From Hydrocarboniphaga sp965279055 (lineage in GTDB: Bacteria; Pseudomonadota; Gammaproteobacteria; Nevskiales; Nevskiaceae): a stretch of 64,000 bases of DNA. The position numbers and the translations under genes are program-made. Positions 20,010 to 28,166 of this stretch are shown here, one piece after another (the stretch's first letter is position 1; every line of letters begins with the position of its first letter). The DNA is taken from contig NZ_OZ257125.1 in NCBI RefSeq assembly GCF_965279055.1, positions 4,960,001 to 5,024,000 of the forward strand, read 5' to 3'. A model generated the notes under the pieces. The model did not search any database and was not told the DNA's origin. It was given only the letters and a program-made list of their open reading frames with translations.

Positions 20010-21247
20010 TGCGTCGGGCGCTGCCGCAGATAGGCGATGGAAAAAGTCACAACCTGACTGGCGACCAGCGAACTGCCGATCAGGTAAGGGATTAAATGTG
20101 GGGGAACCGTGATTTGCCAGCTGAACACAATCACCAGAAAACCAAGAGAGGTCGCGCCGGCAATAGGCCATATCGAGCGCCCCGCATGGTTTCTCTGATG
20201 CACCAGCGCGCCGATCAAAGCGTTGCCGCCTTCCACGAGCACTCCCATCGAAGCCAAGATCATATACGGCAGTAGCGACATGCGGTTTGTGGCGAACAGA
20301 AACGCAGCCACTGCTGGCAGTACCAGAACGGCCAATGCACCTGCGCTCATCAGCAGCGCTTTCAGCCACGGTTTCAGAACGTCGAGACCGGAGTAAAGCT
20401 TGGGAATGTATTTCTGTGACAAAGTGGTGAAGACCGGCAACGAGCCCGTGCTGCCGAACGTGGTCAGCAGGGAGGCAATGCCGATGGTCTCAGGCGCGAC
20501 ACCTAACAAGATCAGGATCGGCCGATACGCCTGCAACTGGCCCCAGTTCAGCAGCGAAGAGCAGCCGACCGAGGAAACGATCCTGTAAAGCTCCGCCGGT
20601 CGTATCCCCAGCTTCTGCTGAGAGCCGCGAGCCGATTTGAGCACGTAGCCGATTCCGCAAAGACCCGCCATCGAGGCGCCCATCGCATTGGCCAGGATCA
20701 GGCCCGTCGGGCTGATGGGGAATGCGCTTAAAGCCAACAAGGTAAGGCCCAGTCTCAGCATCTGCTCGAGCAGATTGGCCGAGGCCGCCAGTTCCTGCTT
20801 GCGGTACAGCGTTAGCAGATCGCGACCGGTCGCCGACAGATAGCTCGCACCGGACAGCACGGCACAGCTCAGGGCGGTCGACCACCAGGCGTCCGGCAGC
20901 GTGGCGGCAAAATAGCTACCGCCTGAAACGGCGACAATGGCGACGCCGCAAAGCCAGCCCCTGCCGATGTAGGCCAGCGTCGCCGATTTGTTCAAGTGTC
21001 CAGTGCTGGCCAGAGATGACGACTTGCGTTGCAGTTGCAGCCCGATGCCGACGAACACAGCCGCATTTCCGAAATAAGCGACCGTGGCAAATAAGTAGTA
21101 GTAGCCGACATCGGCAAGACTCAGGCCCGCAACCACCGCGACATTGATCGCCAGCGCGCAGACGGCGCTCATGCCGCGGACCGCTGTGGACCGCCCATGC
21201 TCGCGTAGGGCGGAACTCGCGCGGATCAGCAGCGTAGATACGTTCAT
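20006..21247 (-). CDS. Wzx-like oligosaccharide flippase
   Basis: A 413-residue multi-helix protein of the MATE/polysaccharide-transport superfamily, with about twelve hydrophobic segments. It would flip undecaprenyl-linked repeat units across the inner membrane. The start at 21247 (MNVSTLLIRASS) was chosen because homologous flippases begin shortly before the first helix; the frame stays open 38 codons further, to 21361. It is the first gene of the minus-strand run and is coupled by ATGA overlap to the following glycosyltransferase. Confidence 0.7.
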   Translation of the reverse strand: MNVSTLLIRASSALREHGRSTAVRGMSAVCALAINVAVVAGLSLADVGYYYLFATVAYFGNAAVFVGIGLQLQRKSSSLASTGHLNKSATLAYIGRGWLCGVAIVAVSGGSYFAATLPDAWWSTALSCAVLSGASYLSATGRDLLTLYRKQELAASANLLEQMLRLGLTLLALSAFPISPTGLILANAMGASMAGLCGIGYVLKSARGSQQKLGIRPAELYRIVSSVGCSSLLNWGQLQAYRPILILLGVAPETIGIASLLTTFGSTGSLPVFTTLSQKYIPKLYSGLDVLKPWLKALLMSAGALAVLVLPAVAAFLFATNRMSLLPYMILASMGVLVEGGNALIGALVHQRNHAGRSIWPIAGATSLGFLVIVFSWQITVPPHLIPYLIGSSLVASQVVTFSIAYLRQRPTQ

Positions 21248-21652
21248 GGAGCCGCCCGCGGCGCGGCTTGACCCAAATCCAGGCATGTGGTCAAAAGGCA
21301 GCGCGGCGGGCATGATCTGCGGTCTAACATCAGGTCGGCTGGCCCGGTCGTTGGCATGCAAGCTTGATTCTTGGTCGTGAGCGCGAGAGAAAATCGGCTT
21401 GTGGCGGGTTCGGCGGTGCGCGCAGATTGCTGGGACTGTGGCTTGAATCGCGAGTATGGGGCGTCGTGCGCCGCCCTTTTTATCGAGGATGCGGGGGGCA
21501 GCGGAGGAAGTGTAGCAGCGCGCTCAGGCCGCCTATCGCAGGCATCCCGCTTGGCCGGCTTTTCCAGCTGGACCGTCGCGGGCAGATTGCGTCGGTGCCA
21601 ACGCTCGGTTGAATGTCCTCACCGCGGCTCATGCGCAGGCGGCGTATGGATG
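21248..21652. other. Non-coding divergent region between the flippase and rpsL
   Basis: About 400 bp without a supportable gene; the open frames here have no recognisable product. On the minus strand TGCTACACT (plus coordinates 21509-21517) resembles an extended -10, which could drive the polysaccharide genes with a leader of about 250 nt, but no -35 is evident. The rpsL promoter lies just to the right. Confidence 0.4.
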
Positions 21653-21681
21653 TTGACACGGCCTGACGCCCCTCTTACCAT
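21653..21681 (+). promoter_or_regulatory. Promoter of the rpsL-rpsG-fusA-tuf operon
   Basis: A consensus TTGACA (21653-21658), 17-bp spacer and TACCAT (21676-21681), followed directly by GCGCGCCC. The start would be near 21688, about 60 nt before rpsL. The operon therefore has its own promoter, independent of the polysaccharide cluster and rpoBC. Confidence 0.8.
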
Positions 21682-21750
21682 GCGCGCCCTTTCCCGATAG
21701 GCCGCCTGTCCGCGGTCTGTCCTCTCTTTGTCAAGCTGGGAAGCATCCGC

Positions 21751-22155
21751 GTGCCAACAATCAATCAGCTCGTGCGTAACTGCCGCAGCCCGAAGACCTA
21801 CAAGAGCAAGGCCCCTGCACTGGAGTCCTGCCCCCAGAAGCGTGGCGTCTGCACCCGCGTCTACACGACGACGCCGAAAAAGCCGAACTCCGCTCTGCGT
21901 AAGGTCTGCCGCGTTCGTCTGACGAACGGTTTCGAAGTCACCAGCTACATCGGTGGTGAAGGGCACAACCTGCAGGAGCACAGCGTCGTCATGATTCGTG
22001 GCGGCCGTGTCAAGGATCTTCCCGGCGTTCGCTATCACACGGTCCGCGGTGCGCTCGACGCATCCGGCGTGGACAAGCGCCGCCAGAGCCGTTCCAAGTA
22101 CGGCGCCAAGCGTCCCAAGGCCGGCGCTGCCGCGGCCGCCACCAAGAAGAAGTAA
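21751..22155 (+). CDS. rpsL: 30S ribosomal protein S12
   Basis: S12 sits at the decoding centre. The 134-residue product starts at a GTG codon (MPTINQLVRN), with GGGA 9 nt upstream. TTTPKKPNSALRK and GGRVKDLPGVRYHTVRG are intact, and both lysines linked to streptomycin resistance are wild type. Residues 10-26 (NCRSPKTYKSKAPALES) differ from the usual arginine-rich version. The C-terminus carries an extra Ala/Lys tail. rpsG starts 3 nt downstream. Confidence 0.97.
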   Translation: MPTINQLVRNCRSPKTYKSKAPALESCPQKRGVCTRVYTTTPKKPNSALRKVCRVRLTNGFEVTSYIGGEGHNLQEHSVVMIRGGRVKDLPGVRYHTVRGALDASGVDKRRQSRSKYGAKRPKAGAAAAATKKK

Positions 22156-22158
22156 GCC

Positions 22159-22632
22159 ATGTCACGTCGCCGCAAGCCAGAAATCCGCGTCATTCTTCCG
22201 GATCCGAAGTACAAGAACCTGGTCGTCACCAAGTTCATGAACATGGTCATGGAAGACGGCAAGAAGTCCACCGCCGAGAAGATCGTCTATGGCGCGCTGG
22301 ACCAGATCGCCAACAAGAAGAAGACCGGCGAGCCGGCCGTCGTGCTGCAGACCGCGTTCGACAACGTTGCCCCGTCGGTCGAGGTGAAGTCCCGCCGCGT
22401 CGGTGGTGCCACCTACCAGGTTCCGGTCGAAGTCCGCTCCGCCCGCCGCACCACGCTGGCGATGCGCTGGGTCATCGACGCCGCTCTGAAGCGCGGCGAG
22501 AAGTCCATGGCCGACCGTCTGGCGGGCGAGCTGATGGATGCTTCCGAGCACCGCGGCGCCGCCGTCAAGAAGCGCGAAGATACGCACAAGATGGCCGAGG
22601 CCAACAAGGCTTTCGCCCACTTCCGCTGGTAG
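22159..22632 (+). CDS. rpsG: 30S ribosomal protein S7
   Basis: S7 nucleates the 30S head and contacts the E site. It has 157 residues starting MSRRRKPEIR; VKSRRVGGATYQVPVEV and HFRW at the C-terminus are typical. The gap to rpsL is only 3 nt, leaving no room for the S7-binding intercistronic structure known in E. coli. Confidence 0.98.
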   Translation: MSRRRKPEIRVILPDPKYKNLVVTKFMNMVMEDGKKSTAEKIVYGALDQIANKKKTGEPAVVLQTAFDNVAPSVEVKSRRVGGATYQVPVEVRSARRTTLAMRWVIDAALKRGEKSMADRLAGELMDASEHRGAAVKKREDTHKMAEANKAFAHFRW

Positions 22633-22670
22633 TCACCGCGGCGCGTCAAAGCAGCAAACCGCAGTAAATG

Positions 22671-22694
22671 AACGGCGCCTGGAAAGGCGCCGTT
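22671..22694 (+). terminator. Hairpin between rpsG and fusA
   Basis: A 9-bp stem, AACGGCGCC (22671-22679) with GGCGCCGTT (22686-22694), has a 6-nt loop and no long U run. It could attenuate or protect the mRNA rather than terminate fully. Confidence 0.45.
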
Positions 22695-22745
22695 TCGTCC
22701 CTATATACGGGGTCCCCGTTCTTACGAACCCCAACGAGCTGAGCC

Positions 22746-24842
22746 ATGGCACGCACTACGCCCATCGAGCGCTATCGCAACATCGGTATTTCCGCGCATA
22801 TCGACGCCGGCAAGACCACCACCACCGAGCGCGTCCTGTTCTACACGGGCGTGAACCACAAGATCGGTGAAGTCCACAATGGCGCCGCCACGATGGACTG
22901 GATGGAGCAGGAGCAGGAGCGTGGCATCACGATCACCTCCGCTGCGACCACGACGTTCTGGAAGGGCATGGCCAACCAGTTCGACCAGCACCGCATCAAC
23001 ATCATCGACACCCCCGGACACGTCGACTTCACCATCGAAGTCGAGCGTTCCATGCGCGTGCTCGACGGCGCCTGCATGCTGTACTGCGCCGTGGGCGGCG
23101 TGCAGCCGCAGTCCGAGACCGTGTGGCGGCAGGCCACCAAGTACAAGGTCCCGCGCCTGGCCTTCGTCAACAAGATGGACCGCACCGGTGCGGATTTCTT
23201 CAAGGTCGTCAGGCAGATCAAAGAGAAGCTGCGCGCCAACCCGGTCCCGATCCAGATCCCGATCGGCGCGGAAGACAACTTCCAGGGCGTGGTCGACCTG
23301 GTCAAGATGAAAGCCATCATCTGGAGCGACGCCGATAAGGGCGTCAGCTTCACCTATGGCGAGATCCCGGCCGAGCTGGCCGAGACCGCCAAGAAATGGC
23401 GTGAAAACATGGTTGAAGCCGCGGCGGAAGCCAGCGAAGACCTGATGAACAAGTATCTCGAGCAGGGCGACCTGTCCGAGGAAGAGATCAAGCTCGCGCT
23501 GCGCAAGCGCACGCTGGCACTGGAAATCTTCCCGATGCTGTGCGGCTCGGCGTTCAAGAACAAGGGTGTGCAGGCGATGCTCGACGCGGTCGTCGAGTAC
23601 CTGCCGGCCCCGACCGACGTGCCGGCGCTGATGGCGCACGACGTCGAGGACTACGACCAGCTGATCGAGCGCAAGGCCCAGGACAACGAGCCGTTCTCGG
23701 CTCTGGCGTTCAAGATCATGACCGACAAGTACGTCGGCGCGCTGACCTTTATCCGCGTGTATTCCGGCGTTCTGAAGCAGGGCGACTCGGTCTACAACTC
23801 GCGTAACGGCAAGAACGAGCGCATCGGCCGTCTGGTGCAGATGCACGCCAACGAGCAGCAGGCGATCACCGAAGTGCACGCCGGCGACATCGCCGCCTGC
23901 GTGGGTCTGAAGGACGTGTTCACCGGCACCACACTGGCCGATCTGGCCAAGCCGGTCGTGCTCGAGCGCATGGTGTTCCCGGAGCCGGTCATCAGCCAGG
24001 CGGTGGAGCCCAAGACCAAGGCCGACCAGGAAAAGATGGGCATCGCGCTGTCGCGCCTGGCTCAGGAAGATCCGTCGTTCCGCGTGTTCACCGACGAAGA
24101 GACCGGCCAGACCATCATGTCCGGCATGGGCGAGTTGCATCTGGAAATTCTCGTCGACCGCATGAAGCGCGAGTACAACGTCGAAGCCAACGTCGGCGCG
24201 CCGCAGGTTGCTTATCGCGAAACCATCCGCAAGAGCGTCGAGCAGGAAGGCAAGTACGCCAAGCAGTCGGGTGGTAAGGGCCAGTTCGGCCACGTCTGGC
24301 TGCGCATCGAGCCGAACGAGACCGGCAAGGGCTACGAGTTCCTGAACGAAATCGTCGGCGGCGCCATCCCCAAGGAATTCATCCCGGCGGTGGACAAGGG
24401 CCTGCGCGACGCGATCAAGAACGGTGTGCTCGCCGGTTACCCGGTGGTCGACATCAAGATCGCGCTGACCGACGGCTCCTACCACGAAGTCGACTCCTCG
24501 GAAATCGCATTCCGCGTCGCCGCCTCGATGGCATTCAAGGAAGGCTGCCAGAAGGCCAGCCCGGTCGTGCTCGAGCCGATCATGGCGGTGGAAGTCGAAA
24601 CCCCGGAAGACTACACCGGCGACGTGATGGGCGATCTCAACCGCCGTCGCGGCGTGATCCTGGGCATGGAAGACAACTTCGGCGCCAAGGTCGTTTCGGC
24701 CGAAGTGCCGCTGGCGGAAATGTTCGGCTACTCCACGACCGTGCGCTCGATGAGCCAGGGCCGTGCGACGTACACGATGGAATTCAAGAAGTACCAGGAA
24801 GCTCCGCGCAACGTCACCGAGACGTTGACGAAGAAGAAGTAA
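22746..24842 (+). CDS. fusA: Translation elongation factor G
   Basis: EF-G catalyses ribosomal translocation. The 698-residue product has the P-loop AHIDAGKTTTTER (residues 17-29), the standard switch I sequence QEQERGITITSA, DTPGHVDFT and NKMDR. Domains III-V are complete, including the domain IV segment SGGKGQFGHVWLRIEP and the domain V ending. Unlike EF-Tu here, its switch I is canonical. It is followed 57 nt later by the second tuf gene. Confidence 0.98.
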   Translation: MARTTPIERYRNIGISAHIDAGKTTTTERVLFYTGVNHKIGEVHNGAATMDWMEQEQERGITITSAATTTFWKGMANQFDQHRINIIDTPGHVDFTIEVERSMRVLDGACMLYCAVGGVQPQSETVWRQATKYKVPRLAFVNKMDRTGADFFKVVRQIKEKLRANPVPIQIPIGAEDNFQGVVDLVKMKAIIWSDADKGVSFTYGEIPAELAETAKKWRENMVEAAAEASEDLMNKYLEQGDLSEEEIKLALRKRTLALEIFPMLCGSAFKNKGVQAMLDAVVEYLPAPTDVPALMAHDVEDYDQLIERKAQDNEPFSALAFKIMTDKYVGALTFIRVYSGVLKQGDSVYNSRNGKNERIGRLVQMHANEQQAITEVHAGDIAACVGLKDVFTGTTLADLAKPVVLERMVFPEPVISQAVEPKTKADQEKMGIALSRLAQEDPSFRVFTDEETGQTIMSGMGELHLEILVDRMKREYNVEANVGAPQVAYRETIRKSVEQEGKYAKQSGGKGQFGHVWLRIEPNETGKGYEFLNEIVGGAIPKEFIPAVDKGLRDAIKNGVLAGYPVVDIKIALTDGSYHEVDSSEIAFRVAASMAFKEGCQKASPVVLEPIMAVEVETPEDYTGDVMGDLNRRRGVILGMEDNFGAKVVSAEVPLAEMFGYSTTVRSMSQGRATYTMEFKKYQEAPRNVTETLTKKK

Positions 24843-24899
24843 GCGGCGCCCGGCGCTGCTGCTTTACCCCTAAATAATTAAGCAAAGAGGTTTGTTGTC

Positions 24900-26102
24900 A
24901 TGGCAAAGGAAAAGTTCGAGCGCGCGAAGCCGCATGTGAACGTTGGCACGATTGGTCACGTTGACCACGGCAAGACGACGACGACGGCGGCGCTGACGAA
25001 GATTTCGTCGGACAAGTTTGGCAAGACCAAGTACGTGGCGTACGACGAAGTGGCGAAGGCGTCGGAATCGCAGGGTCGTCGTGACAGCACGAAGATTCTG
25101 ACGATCGCGACCAGCCACGTGGAGTACGAAACCAACGCGCGCCACTACGCGCACGTCGACTGCCCCGGCCACGCGGACTATGTGAAGAACATGATCACCG
25201 GCGCCGCGCAGATGGACGGCGCGATCCTGGTAGTGTCGGCGGTGGACGGCCCGATGCCGCAGACCCGTGAGCACGTGCTGCTGGCCAAGCAGGTCAACGT
25301 GCCCAAGGTCGTGGTGTGGCTGAACAAGTGCGACCTGGTGGAAGACACCGAACTGCTGGAACTGGTCGAGATGGAAGTACGCGACCTGCTGAGCAAGTAC
25401 GGCTTCCCGGGCGACGACACCCCGATCATCCGCGGCAGCGCGACCAAGGCGATCGCCGGCGAGCCGGAGTGGGTGGCCAAGGTGCAGGAGCTGTACGACG
25501 CGCTGGACACCTACATTCCGGAGCCGGAACGCCAGGTGGACAAGCCCTTCCTGCTGCCGGTGGAAGACGTGTTCTCGATCTCGGGCCGTGGCACCGTGGC
25601 GACCGGTCGTATCGAGCGCGGCATCATCAAGGTCGGTGAGAACGTTGAGATCGTCGGCATTCGCCCGACGGCGGTGAGCACCATCACCGGCGTGGAAATG
25701 TTCCGCAAGCTGCTCGACCAGGGCCAGGCGGGCGACAACGTCGGCCTGCTGCTGCGCGGCACGAAGAAGGAAGACATCGAGCGCGGCCAGGTTCTGTGCA
25801 AGCCGGGCAGCATCAAGCCGCATGCGAAGTTCGAGGGTGAGGTTTACGTGCTGACGAAGGAAGAGGGCGGTCGTCACACGCCGTTCTTCAAGGGCTATCG
25901 TCCGCAGTTCTACTTCCGCACGACCGACGTGACGGGCTCTGTGTTCCTGCCGGAAGGCACGGAGATGGTGATGCCGGGCGACAACATCAAGGTGACGGTT
26001 GAACTGATCAACCCGATCGCGATGGAAGAGCAGGTTCGTTTCGCGATCCGTGAAGGCGGCCGCACCGTCGGCGCCGGCGTCGTCACCAAGATCCTCGCTT
26101 AA
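24900..26102 (+). CDS. tuf: Translation elongation factor Tu, copy 2 (non-canonical switch I)
   Basis: The second EF-Tu gene sits in the str operon after fusA (the tufA position), with GAGG upstream of the ATG. The protein reads identically to copy 1 throughout, including the six-residue-longer switch I and the retained T68. DNA differences begin at 25589 and are ten synonymous third-base changes, which points to recent or continuing gene conversion across the 5' half. Two tuf copies are usual in gammaproteobacteria. A hairpin and the S10 promoter follow immediately. Confidence 0.97.
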   Translation: MAKEKFERAKPHVNVGTIGHVDHGKTTTTAALTKISSDKFGKTKYVAYDEVAKASESQGRRDSTKILTIATSHVEYETNARHYAHVDCPGHADYVKNMITGAAQMDGAILVVSAVDGPMPQTREHVLLAKQVNVPKVVVWLNKCDLVEDTELLELVEMEVRDLLSKYGFPGDDTPIIRGSATKAIAGEPEWVAKVQELYDALDTYIPEPERQVDKPFLLPVEDVFSISGRGTVATGRIERGIIKVGENVEIVGIRPTAVSTITGVEMFRKLLDQGQAGDNVGLLLRGTKKEDIERGQVLCKPGSIKPHAKFEGEVYVLTKEEGGRHTPFFKGYRPQFYFRTTDVTGSVFLPEGTEMVMPGDNIKVTVELINPIAMEEQVRFAIREGGRTVGAGVVTKILA

Positions 26103-26113
26103 AGTTTTACGAA

Positions 26114-26132
26114 GAAGCGCCAAAAGCGCTTC
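26114..26132 (+). terminator. Hairpin after tuf copy 2, overlapping the S10 promoter
   Basis: GAAGCGC (26114-26120) pairs perfectly with GCGCTTC (26126-26132) around a CAAAA loop. There is no U tract, so it is a weak or Rho-assisted terminator at best. The right arm overlaps the -35 of the next promoter. Confidence 0.45.
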
Positions 26133-26158
26133 ACAAACCCCAGCGGGGCGCGTACAAT
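26130..26158 (+). promoter_or_regulatory. S10 operon promoter with an 11-bp inverted repeat around the -10
   Basis: TTCACA (26130-26135), 17-bp spacer, TACAAT (26153-26158). AGCGGGGCGCG (26142-26152) and its exact complement CGCGCCCCGCT (26160-26170) flank a 7-nt centre that is the -10 plus one base. The right arm is a stringent-type discriminator. The inverted repeat could be an operator or a cruciform-prone element. The leader is only about 45 nt. Confidence 0.75.
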
Positions 26159-26208
26159 CCGCGCCCCGCTGTTAGTTCCCACCGTTCTTTAAAGACTGAG
26201 ACCTCAGT

Positions 26209-26523
26209 ATGGCCGCCAGCCAATCCATTCGCATCCGGCTTAAGGCATTCGATCATCGGCTTATCGATAAGTCGGCGAAAGAAATTGTCGAGACCGCGAA
26301 GCGGACCGGCGCCGTTGTGCGCGGGCCCATCCCGCTGCCGACTCGCAAAGAGCGCTTCACCATCCTGGTATCGCCGCACGCTGATAAAGACGCGCGCGAC
26401 CAGTACGAGATTCGCACCCACAAGCGCCTGATGCAGATCGTGGACCCGACGGAAAAGACCGTCGACGCGCTTTCCAAGCTCGACCTCCCCGCGGGCGTCG
26501 AAGTCCAGATTAAAGTCAACTAA
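26209..26523 (+). CDS. rpsJ: 30S ribosomal protein S10 (NusE)
   Basis: S10 is a 30S head protein and, as NusE, an antitermination partner of NusB and NusG. The 104 residues contain IRIRLKAFDHRLID, VRGPIPLPTRKERF and IRTHKRL, all family signatures. It is the first gene of the S10 operon. The short leader leaves no space for the long L4-responsive leader known from E. coli. Confidence 0.98.
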   Translation: MAASQSIRIRLKAFDHRLIDKSAKEIVETAKRTGAVVRGPIPLPTRKERFTILVSPHADKDARDQYEIRTHKRLMQIVDPTEKTVDALSKLDLPAGVEVQIKVN

Positions 26524-26538
26524 GGCGAGGACTCAGAC

Positions 26539-27174
26539 ATGACCATCGCCATTATTGGCCGCAAGGCCGGCATGACCCGAATCTTCACCGAAGCCGGTGA
26601 GTCGATTCCGGTCACCGTTATCGAATGCAGCCCCAACCGCATCACCCAGCTCAAGACCGTCGACACCGACGGTTACAAGGCTGTCCAGGTGACTGCGGGT
26701 GAAGTCAAAACCAGCCGCGTCAACAAGGCGCTCACCGGCCATTTCAAGAAGGCCGGCGTTGCTGCTGGCCGTCTGCTGCGCGAAATTCGCCTCGACGAGA
26801 GTGAAGGCGCTGACTTTGCTCCGGGCGGCGAAATCAAGGTCGACGCTTTCGACGGCGTCAAGGCCGTCGACGTGACCGGCACCAGCATCGGCAAGGGTTT
26901 CGCCGGTGTGCAGAAGCGCTGGAACTTCGGTGGCGGTCGCGCCAGCCACGGTAACTCGCTGTCGCATCGCGCCCCGGGCTCGATCGGCCAGCGCCAGTCG
27001 CCGGGCAAGGTGTGGAAGGGCAAGAAAATGGCCGGCCACATGGGCAACAAGCGCGTCACCGCTCTCAACCTCGACCTCGTGAAGATCGACGTCGAACGCA
27101 ACCTGCTGCTGGTCAAGGGTGCCGTTCCGGGTGCCGCCAACGGCAACGTGATCGTTCGCCCGACCGTGAAGTAA
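26539..27174 (+). CDS. rplC: 50S ribosomal protein L3
   Basis: An early-assembly protein near the peptidyl transferase centre, 211 residues. The long internal loop reads HGNSLSHRAPGSIGQRQSPG, which includes the glutamine methylated by PrmB in E. coli, followed by KVWKGKKMAGHMGN. GAGG precedes the ATG. rplD follows 14 nt later. Confidence 0.98.
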   Translation: MTIAIIGRKAGMTRIFTEAGESIPVTVIECSPNRITQLKTVDTDGYKAVQVTAGEVKTSRVNKALTGHFKKAGVAAGRLLREIRLDESEGADFAPGGEIKVDAFDGVKAVDVTGTSIGKGFAGVQKRWNFGGGRASHGNSLSHRAPGSIGQRQSPGKVWKGKKMAGHMGNKRVTALNLDLVKIDVERNLLLVKGAVPGAANGNVIVRPTVK

Positions 27175-27188
27175 GAAGACGACATCAC

Positions 27189-27794
27189 ATGGAACTCCAA
27201 CTTCACAATAGCTCCACCACGGTCGCCGTTTCCGAGGCGGTCTTCGGTGTCGAGTACAACCGAGCGCTCGTGCATCAGATCGTGACGGCCTACCAGGCTG
27301 CCGGTCGTGCGGGCACCAAGAAACAGAAAACCAAGGGCGAAGTCCGCGGTGGCGGCAAGAAGCCTTGGAAGCAGAAGGGCACGGGCCAGGCTCGCGCCGG
27401 CTCGATCCGCTCGCCGCTGTGGCGCGGCGGTGGCGTCAGCCACGCTGCGGTGCCGCGCGACTTCTCGCAGAAGGTCAACCGCAAGATGTATCGCGGCGCG
27501 ATCCGCTCGATCGTCTCCGAGCTCGCCCGCAGCGGCAACCTGCTGGTGACCGACACCTTCACGGTTGAAGTCGGCAAGACCAAGTCGCTGGTCGAGAAGC
27601 TGACCACGATCGGCCACAGTGATGTGCTGATCGTCTCCGAGAGCATCGACCAGAACCTGTACCTGTCCGCGCGCAACCTGCACAAGGTTGACCTGTGCGA
27701 CGTGTCGGCCCTGGATCCGGTGACGCTGCTGCAGCACGACAAAGTTGTCATCACGACCGACGCGGTCAAGAAGCTGGAGGCCTGGTTGTCATGA
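27189..27794 (+). CDS. rplD: 50S ribosomal protein L4
   Basis: L4 lines the exit tunnel with an extended loop seen here as GTGQARAGSIRSPLWRGGG. The 201-residue length equals E. coli L4. The open frame continues upstream inside rplC, but ATG 27189 gives the family N-terminus (MELQLHN). Its stop overlaps the ATG of rplW. In E. coli L4 represses the S10 operon; the leader it needs is not evident here. Confidence 0.97.
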   Translation: MELQLHNSSTTVAVSEAVFGVEYNRALVHQIVTAYQAAGRAGTKKQKTKGEVRGGGKKPWKQKGTGQARAGSIRSPLWRGGGVSHAAVPRDFSQKVNRKMYRGAIRSIVSELARSGNLLVTDTFTVEVGKTKSLVEKLTTIGHSDVLIVSESIDQNLYLSARNLHKVDLCDVSALDPVTLLQHDKVVITTDAVKKLEAWLS

Positions 27795-28132
27795 GCAACA
27801 TCGTCAATAACGCCACCAAGCCGGTGAAGCTGTCGAGCGAGCGCATCCACGCGATCATTCTCGCGCCGGTGGTTTCCGAAAAGAGCACCCGCGCCGCCGA
27901 GAAGCACAACCAGGCCGTGTTCAAGGTCCTGCGCGACGCCAAGAAGCCGGAGATCAAGGCGGCGATCGAAGCGCTGTTCAAGGTCACCGTCGAAGACGTG
28001 CAGACCAGCAACGTCAAGGGCAAGACCAAGCGCTTCGGCCAGAGCTTCGGCCATCGCAGCGATTGGAAGAAGGCTTACGTCACGCTCGCCGCCGGCCAGG
28101 AAATTGATTTCCTCGGCACCGCGAACGCCTAA
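27791..28132 (+). CDS. rplW: 50S ribosomal protein L23
   Basis: L23 sits at the tunnel exit and docks trigger factor and SRP. The 113-residue product has LAPVVSEKSTRAAEKHNQAV and the C-terminal KKAYVTLA. The start at 27791 overlaps the rplD stop (ATGA). About 15 residues (MSNIVNNATKPVKLS) precede the usual family start. Confidence 0.96.
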   Translation: MSNIVNNATKPVKLSSERIHAIILAPVVSEKSTRAAEKHNQAVFKVLRDAKKPEIKAAIEALFKVTVEDVQTSNVKGKTKRFGQSFGHRSDWKKAYVTLAAGQEIDFLGTANA

Positions 28133-28166
28133 GCCTAGCCACACGAAATACTAGAGAGATAAGACC

